Shown here one piece after another: positions 61,193 through 62,584 of a DNA stretch of 62,584 nt (the stretch's first letter is position 1; every line of letters begins with the position of its first letter). Below the pieces are notes generated by a model. It made no database searches, was not told where the DNA came from, and was given only the letters and a program-made list of their open reading frames with translations. Location: assembly GCA_016235815.1 (NCBI GenBank), contig JACRIM010000036.1, forward strand, positions 1-62,584, given 5' to 3'. A program made the position numbers and the translations under genes. The stretch is from Planctomycetota bacterium. Lineage in GTDB: Bacteria; Planctomycetota; Phycisphaerae; UBA1845; UTPLA1.

Positions 61193-62326
61193 ATGTTAGA
61201 TTCCCCCGTCATAATCAATTGGGGAAACAGGCATCGATTGACGTGCCTCGCCGTTCTTTTGCTTCCGGTCATCTTGGGTGGAATGACCTGCAATGGTCTG
61301 TGCCCTGCCCCCGACCAAGACCTGAGCTACTCGATCATTGGAGTAGTCAATCAAAAGGCATTCGTTCAGCGGAGCGGATCCTTCGCAGGTTCCGACATCA
61401 ATCCACCAATTGTAAGCAGCTTGGCTGAGTACGACATCGAATTGTCGAATGCCAGATTGTTTTCATGTGACCATGGTGGAATCATTCACGGCCATGAACT
61501 GGCTTGGATTGACCTGAACGGGATTCACATTCAAGACCTCGAAACCGAAGCGATGGTGTTTCACGATCCATCGCGCCTTTCTGAGCGCCGCACAGGCACC
61601 GATGGCACCGTCAGAATCAGACTCCTAGGGCTCTCTGCTAGTCATCTATTCATTCAGGAGTATCAGGCATGTTGCGGCGGCAATGAGGATTGGACTGCCT
61701 ATGCCATTGACCGGTCGACCATGAATAAGCAGGCGATTTCTCGTTGGGGTGATTCTTCCGGGGGACTTGATTGGCCATTTTTCGCAACACGCGGGAATAT
61801 CGCTGCGGTAATCGGGAATGTACGGTTCAATTTTCAGAATTATGTAATGCTGGTGGTGGATGTGGCCACCGGCACAAGTCGAGAATTACTCGGTCCAGGG
61901 CCTGAACGGCCCTACCTTGCGGAGCTAACCGACCAACGATTTATCTGGGCTAGGGAAGGTCCCGGTGCAGTAGCAAGCGTGACCATAGCAAAGATATTTG
62001 CCGCCGAACTCGAATCGCTCGATATCACGGAGTTAGTCTCGTTTGAAAACATAACCGAGGGCCCAATCGATTCTCGACACGAAGATCGCCCTTACCAGCT
62101 TTCCGGCGACTACATGCTGGTCTCACATTCCACTGGAAGTGTTGCGGTATTTGACCTTTGGACACTTGCCAGTCCACCGGCCAAAATTCGAACGATATCG
62201 ACAGACGCAAAACCGGTCTTCGCTGGCAATTGGATCGTCCTCTCGAGTTCTCCCGACGGTCCATTCACGCTGATCAATCCCGTTACCGACGAACGCACAA
62301 CAATTCCAAACCCGTTCACGAATTAG
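61193..62326 (+). CDS. Lipoprotein of unknown function with repetitive beta structure
   Basis: 377 residues from ATG 61193; GGAG (61183-61186) lies 6 bases upstream. The signal sequence ends in GGMTC, a lipobox. The rest has recurring short hydrophobic strands such as NIAAVIGNVRFNFQNYVMLV, FIWAREGPGAVASVTIAKIF and YMLVSHSTGSVAVFDLWTLA, suggesting a beta-propeller. No family motif is clear. The gene is poorer in G and C than its neighbours, as is paralogue 3, so it may be horizontally acquired. A palindrome follows at 62371. Confidence 0.6.
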   Translation: MLDSPVIINWGNRHRLTCLAVLLLPVILGGMTCNGLCPAPDQDLSYSIIGVVNQKAFVQRSGSFAGSDINPPIVSSLAEYDIELSNARLFSCDHGGIIHGHELAWIDLNGIHIQDLETEAMVFHDPSRLSERRTGTDGTVRIRLLGLSASHLFIQEYQACCGGNEDWTAYAIDRSTMNKQAISRWGDSSGGLDWPFFATRGNIAAVIGNVRFNFQNYVMLVVDVATGTSRELLGPGPERPYLAELTDQRFIWAREGPGAVASVTIAKIFAAELESLDITELVSFENITEGPIDSRHEDRPYQLSGDYMLVSHSTGSVAVFDLWTLASPPAKIRTISTDAKPVFAGNWIVLSSSPDGPFTLINPVTDERTTIPNPFTN

Positions 62327-62370
62327 TTTCTCCGGCTAGTTTCATTGTTCGGGTGTGTCTCTATCTCAGG

Positions 62371-62384
62371 ATTTCTTAAGAAAT
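62371..62384. repeat. Perfect palindrome ATTTCTTAAGAAAT
   Basis: A 14-base AT-rich palindrome followed by TTTTCC, 45 bases after the lipoprotein gene. It could work as a weak terminator. The 190-base gap (62327-62516) also contains a TTTTCGAC tract (62431-62468). Confidence 0.4.
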
Positions 62385-62516
62385 TTTCCCCCCGCCCAAC
62401 CCCCGGCCCGGCCATGGCTTGGCCCGCTTCCGACTTTTCGACTTTTCGATTTTTCGACGTTTCAACTTGCCTCCCCCGGCCCCGATCCTATGGTTGAGCT
62501 AAAGGAGGAATCACCA

Positions 62517-62584
62517 ATGTCAACCACCGCCAATACGCCACCGAATCCGTCGTGCTGTTTCACGGATCATCCAACCGCAAACGC
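62517..62584 (+). CDS. Start of an unidentified gene, cut by the window edge
   Basis: ATG 62517 follows a strong ribosome site (AAAGGAGG, 62501-62508). The first 22 codons give MSTTANTPPNPSCCFTDHPT and continue past the edge. No family can be assigned from so short a piece. Confidence 0.5.
   Translation, partial: MSTTANTPPNPSCCFTDHPTAN

Noticed and set aside
1-62584. tRNA and rRNA genes
   Set aside because: No cloverleaf, TTCGAATC-type T-loop or rRNA block was noticed by eye; a covariance search would be needed to exclude a tRNA.

Overview
The window reads as a chromosomal segment of a Planctomycetota bacterium, most likely of a Phycisphaerae-like lineage. This is inferred from several things: high GC, lipoprotein-rich hypothetical genes, short palindromic repeats of the 'GGCACGGGTTTCCAACCCGTG' and 'C-TTCA-G' type between genes, frequent GTG/TTG starts, and a large single-block flagellar operon with an NtrC-type regulator inside it. 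No rRNA or tRNA gene was recognised.

Layout. (1) 1-3166, minus strand: the inner end of a probable IS66-like element interrupts a gamma-glutamyltransferase gene; two secreted alpha/beta hydrolases precede it (a proline-iminopeptidase-like enzyme and a PHB-depolymerase/esterase-like enzyme). (2) 3544-15114, plus strand: an envelope block made of a Gly/Pro-rich secreted protein with a strong terminator, an alginate-export-like outer-membrane barrel, a lipoprotein, a FecR-domain protein, a polytopic GT-C-like membrane protein, an alpha/alpha-toroid protein and a long TPR protein. (3) 15116-40291, plus strand: a nearly uninterrupted flagellar operon in the order flgN, sensor kinase, NtrC-type regulator, flgB, flgC, fliE, fliF, fliG, fliH, fliI, fliJ, motE-like, fliK, flgD, flgE, fliL, fliN, fliO, fliP, fliQ, fliR, flhB, flhA, flhF, flhG, small membrane protein, fliA. 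It carries the export gate, hook and C-ring parts plus sigma-28. fliM, motAB, rings, filament and flgM are not here. Eight phased 27-bp hairpin repeats follow fliA. (4) 40726-44967: small acidic protein, PrcB_C-like lipoprotein (minus), a TPR-like secreted protein, miaB and pilT. (5) 44968-49812: a repeat-rich spacer and then three tandem paralogues of a membrane-anchored protein with a pseudopilin-like C-terminal module. (6) 49819-50479, minus: a PIN-toxin/partner pair with an apparently leaderless toxin mRNA. (7) 50688-55519: part of the complex I operon (nuoI, nuoA, nuoB, nuoC, nuoD) carrying two different Uma2-type nuclease-fold genes between subunit genes. (8) 55634-60890, minus: scpB, lysS and a very large FtsX-type permease. 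(9) 61193-62584: a lipoprotein of unknown function and the first codons of another gene.

The most notable observations are: the sigma-54-type flagellar regulator has lost the GAFTGA loop; FlhB has NPTE in place of NPTH at its self-cleavage site; two Uma2 genes sit inside a nuo operon; three tandem pseudopilin-like anchored paralogues have conserved ends and divergent middles; and several families of intergenic hairpins show compensatory base changes, including five hairpins that keep a C(TTCA)G loop while the stems differ.
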